Shown in pieces: positions 61,619-64,000 of a stretch of DNA of 64,000 nt. Origin of the DNA: Aporrectodea caliginosa (Eukaryota > Annelida > Clitellata > Crassiclitellata > Lumbricidae); NCBI GenBank assembly GCA_020284085.1, contig JACEVL010006449.1, positions 347,501 to 411,500 of the forward strand, in the 5' to 3' direction. The notes beneath the pieces are model-generated. The model did no database searches. It saw only the letters and a program-made list of their open reading frames with translations, and was not told the DNA's origin. Each line of letters begins with the position of its first letter. Positions within the stretch are counted from its first letter, which is position 1. Position numbers and translations under genes: made by a program.

Positions 61619-62083
61619 GGCCGTCCATGAATGACGTCACGCACCTAGGGGGAGGGGGTCTGAAATTTGTGACGATGTGTGACATGGGGTGGGGTCTGAG
61701 AGGTGTGACGTCACACCAGGTCCATGTAATTAAATTTCACAATTAACAACAATTTAATTTTAACAATAACAGCACTAATTGTGAGTATTAAATTTTAATT
61801 ATTTTTTGTATTATTTTAATGTATACGGGCACCATTATTAATAATTTTCTAATTATTTCAATATTTGGTCACCGTTAGATTTTTAAAATATGCATGCTCT
61901 CCCTATTTGTTCCATGAAAGAGCATTTTGCTTCGCCATGGAAATTTGGTTTTAGGGGTGGGGGTCAGAGCTTTGTGACGTCATTTTTCAAGGGGTGTTAC
62001 TTTTTGTGACGAAGTGTGACGAGGGGGGAGGGGCGTTCAAAATCGGCCAAAATTGCGTGACGTCATTTATGGACGGCCCCTAA
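61616..62083 (-). mobile_element. PIF/Harbinger-type MITE, copy 2, B-specific
   Basis: The element is 61619-62080, ggccgtccatgaatgacgtc ... gacgtcatttatggacggcc + cc, flanked by TAA on both sides (61616-61618, 62081-62083). The empty site in A reads ggcctaacagggttgcc (about 49425-49441), which proves a 3-bp TAA duplication. Inverted and similar over its full length to 22538-23007; the left tip has lost two G. Confidence 0.92.
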
Positions 62084-62327
62084 CAGGGTTACAAGATATC
62101 GTAAGTGCCTGGTCACGAAATCACGTCAAAAAGTAGCCCAAAAGTCGCGAGCTCAATAGTTAGTGAGAGTATTAAATTTTGCTAGGTAAGTACCTCATTC
62201 GTTTCGCTAAGGCACGTGATGAAACCATTGACGTAAATATTTAGATAACAGACTGCTTCGTGCTTACCGTAGACTAGTCTAACTCCGCCACTGTTTGTAC
62301 TTTGACAGTGCCAGTCTCAAGCCTAGA

Positions 62328-62528
62328 TAAAGGAGGAGGGCGACGCTAATGGTCTTTGTTACCACACAGTGGTCGTTAAACAGTAAACAAAAAACTAGTG
62401 TGTACTCCGCATAGCATGTATTTATTACTAAGTAAGCAACACCACATAGGAACAGTAGCTAGTAACAGTGACCTAGTAGCAGTGATCCGTCCTAGACAAG
62501 AGAACTGGGACGGCGACTTCAGAAAGAA
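62328..62528. repeat. 201-bp direct repeat, copy 1
   Basis: Identical to 62816-63016 on direct comparison of the printed sequence. The first part (62328-62400) is absent from copy A; the rest continues as in A. Confidence 0.95.
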
Positions 62529-62812
62529 CCGGAACGCCGCCTTAATTAAAGAAGGAACCGATATGGCGTTGCGGTCGTCAAAAAAAGAACCGGAATGCCG
62601 TTCCGGTCCCAGCAGATCCCTGCCTAGTAGCCTAATGCGGTCTATTTGTGAGAATTCGTAATGTCGCAGTAACGACCGCGGGACAATTCAAAAGTAGCCC
62701 AAATATCGCAAGGACGAAATTTTTCAGTCGCGAGCGCATTGTAAAGTAGCCCAACTCGCGCTTTTCGCGACGACCTGGCAACCCTGATTCTGGCCTAAGT
62801 TCGATTTTGGTA

Positions 62813-63036
62813 GACTAAAGGAGGAGGGCGACGCTAATGGTCTTTGTTACCACACAGTGGTCGTTAAACAGTAAACAAAAAACTAGTGTGTACTCCGCAT
62901 AGCATGTATTTATTACTAAGTAAGCAACACCACATAGGAACAGTAGCTAGTAACAGTGACCTAGTAGCAGTGATCCGTCCTAGACAAGAGAACTGGGACG
63001 GCGACTTCAGAAAGAAGTCGCCCTCCTCCTTTAGTC
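62813..63036. repeat. 201-bp direct repeat, copy 2, closed by inverted 20-mer
   Basis: gactaaaggaggagggcgac (62813-62832) is exactly inverted as gtcgccctcctcctttagtc at 63017-63036. The turn occurs at the small hairpin ggcgacttc-agaaa-gaagtcgcc (62999-63023). It lies at the border between duplications B and C. Confidence 0.95.
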
Positions 63037-63049
63037 ATATGATAGCATA

Positions 63050-64000
<951 letters not shown>

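Larger units (their letters stand above)
57196..62816. repeat. segmental duplication copy B (zinc-finger unit)
   Basis: Same order as copy A: AC repeat, cagactgactgac run, family-2 SINE, zinc-finger gene, and 'agtagcccaaaagtcgcgag' block. B-specific are the Harbinger MITE (61619) and extra sequence around 62290-62400. Confidence 0.9.

Overview
This is eukaryotic, intron-bearing DNA with no bacterial or viral gene layout. It most resembles a repeat-rich marine invertebrate genome: very dense microsatellites, several tRNA-derived SINE families, L2/CR1 LINE remnants, hAT- and Harbinger-type MITEs, and tandem C2H2 zinc-finger genes. I cannot name the species from this window alone. Long open frames are mostly simple-repeat artefacts. 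Only a few real coding units are supported.

Layout. 1-7.7 kb: no gene; a 28-bp minisatellite (1.3-2.4 kb), several microsatellites and SINE/LINE tails. 8.3-11.1 kb: one long L2/CR1-like non-LTR retrotransposon whose endonuclease/reverse-transcriptase frame is still open, inserted in an (AT)n tract. 11.1-16.9 kb: SINEs, simple repeats and a hAT-type MITE. 16.9-33.2 kb, minus strand: the best host gene, a five-exon ankyrin gene of the nuclear I-kappa-B group (Bcl-3/I-kappa-B-zeta-like). I assembled it from splice sites: a 2.5-kb first coding exon (33192-30717), then 24358-24256, 23918-23810, 18250-18049 and 17378-17047. All junctions are in phase and give about 1073 residues. Its introns hold a tRNA-Glu(TTC) candidate on the opposite strand, two MITEs, the largest (TAA)n array and a near-perfect 37-bp palindrome. 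33-43.7 kb: no host gene; SINEs, LINE tails, minisatellites and two hAT non-autonomous elements with perfect 8-bp target duplications.

43.8 kb to the end is a segmental-duplication cluster of C2H2 zinc-finger genes on the minus strand. Copy A (43.83-50.06 kb) has an intact gene of 13 finger units. Copy B (57.20-62.82 kb) has a 14-finger gene broken by two 1-bp deletions. Copy C (63.05 kb onward) enters the window with only its last finger. Between A and B lie a 4.8-kb satellite with a 20-bp unit, a family of roughly 200-bp repeats and a hAT transposase remnant. Because A, B and C are paralogous, they show empty and filled sites for several mobile elements: a SINE, a hAT MITE and an unusual TIR element with an internal tandem-repeat core are present only in A, and a Harbinger-type MITE only in B. 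The B/C boundary carries a 201-bp duplication ending in a 20-bp inverted repeat, which looks like a template-switch scar.

The points most worth following up are the TIR element with the tandem core (48267-48742), the I-kappa-B-like gene with its long N-terminal exon, the fold-back junction, the shared 3' tail of a SINE and the L2-like LINE, and the paralogue comparison that dates the insertions.
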